Source: an uncultured Spirochaetia bacterium
GTDB taxonomy: Bacteria; Spirochaetota; UBA4802; JAGODF01
Assembly (NCBI GenBank): GCA_937967705.1
Contig: CALCJG010000033.1
Location: forward strand, 1-5,705
Length of the DNA: 5,705 bases
Direction of reading: 5' to 3'
Numbering within the stretch: the first letter of the stretch is position 1; each line of letters starts with the position of its first letter. The notes under the pieces were generated by a model that was not told where the DNA came from, ran no database searches, and worked only from the letters and a program-made list of their open reading frames with translations. Of this stretch, positions 5,659 through 5,705 are shown in pieces. Position numbers and translations under genes: made by a program.

Positions 5659-5705
5659 AGATCGGAAGAGCACACGTCTGAACTCCAGTCACGAGTGGAT
5701 ATCTC
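5659..5705 (+). other. Illumina TruSeq adapter and index (sequencing artefact)
   Basis: The contig ends with the TruSeq read-2-side adapter, beginning AGATCGGAAGAGC at 5659 and running without mismatch through the constant 34 bases to 5692. The hexamer GAGTGG (5693-5698), which I recall as TruSeq index 23, follows, and then ATATCTC, the start of the post-index constant region. This is read-through from an insert shorter than the read that was not trimmed before assembly. The A at 5659 may come from A-tailing, so genuine sequence ends at 5658. Confidence 0.98.

Overview
This is a 5.7-kb contig end from a Gram-negative bacterium, probably an anaerobe, and probably assembled from Illumina reads. 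The taxonomic signal is indirect. The sequence has a periplasmic HtrA protease, a soluble hybrid sensor kinase with tandem PAS domains, and a MetV-type partner protein of methylenetetrahydrofolate reductase, which is typical of bacteria that run the methyl branch of the Wood-Ljungdahl pathway. A Desulfobacterota (Syntrophus-like) or similar lineage would fit, but this is an inference and not a measured placement.

Layout. Positions 2-1801 (+) hold the 3' part of a PAS-PAS-HisKA-HATPase-REC hybrid histidine kinase whose start lies before the window. Positions 1973-3115 (+) encode a complete single-PDZ HtrA/DegS-like serine protease, closed by a strong hairpin terminator at 3131-3178. Converging on that terminator from the minus strand is msrB (3626-3171), a methionine sulfoxide reductase B with an excellent promoter at 3707-3735. 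Divergent from msrB is mtnP (3881-4741), an S-methyl-5'-thioadenosine phosphorylase. After a short gap with its own near-consensus promoter comes metV (4806-5456). A further ORF of unknown function overlaps the metV stop by ATGA and runs off the end of the contig.

The last 47 bases (5659-5705) are not biological: they are the Illumina TruSeq read-through adapter including an index. Any protein predicted to the end of the contig carries adapter-encoded residues. Genuine sequence ends at about 5658.

Functionally, msrB (repair of oxidised methionine), mtnP (recycling of the methionine-derived by-product methylthioadenosine) and metV (production of methyl-tetrahydrofolate, the methyl donor for methionine and for acetyl-CoA synthesis) share a methionine/one-carbon theme. 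The HtrA protease and the kinase look like unrelated envelope-quality-control and signalling genes. Each gene from htrA to metV appears to be its own transcription unit. Two start codons were moved downstream of the longest-ORF start on ribosome-binding-site evidence: msrB to 3626 and mtnP to the GTG at 3881. I see no mobile element, CRISPR array, tRNA, rRNA or clear novel system. The most consequential observations are the adapter and the unidentified gene behind metV.
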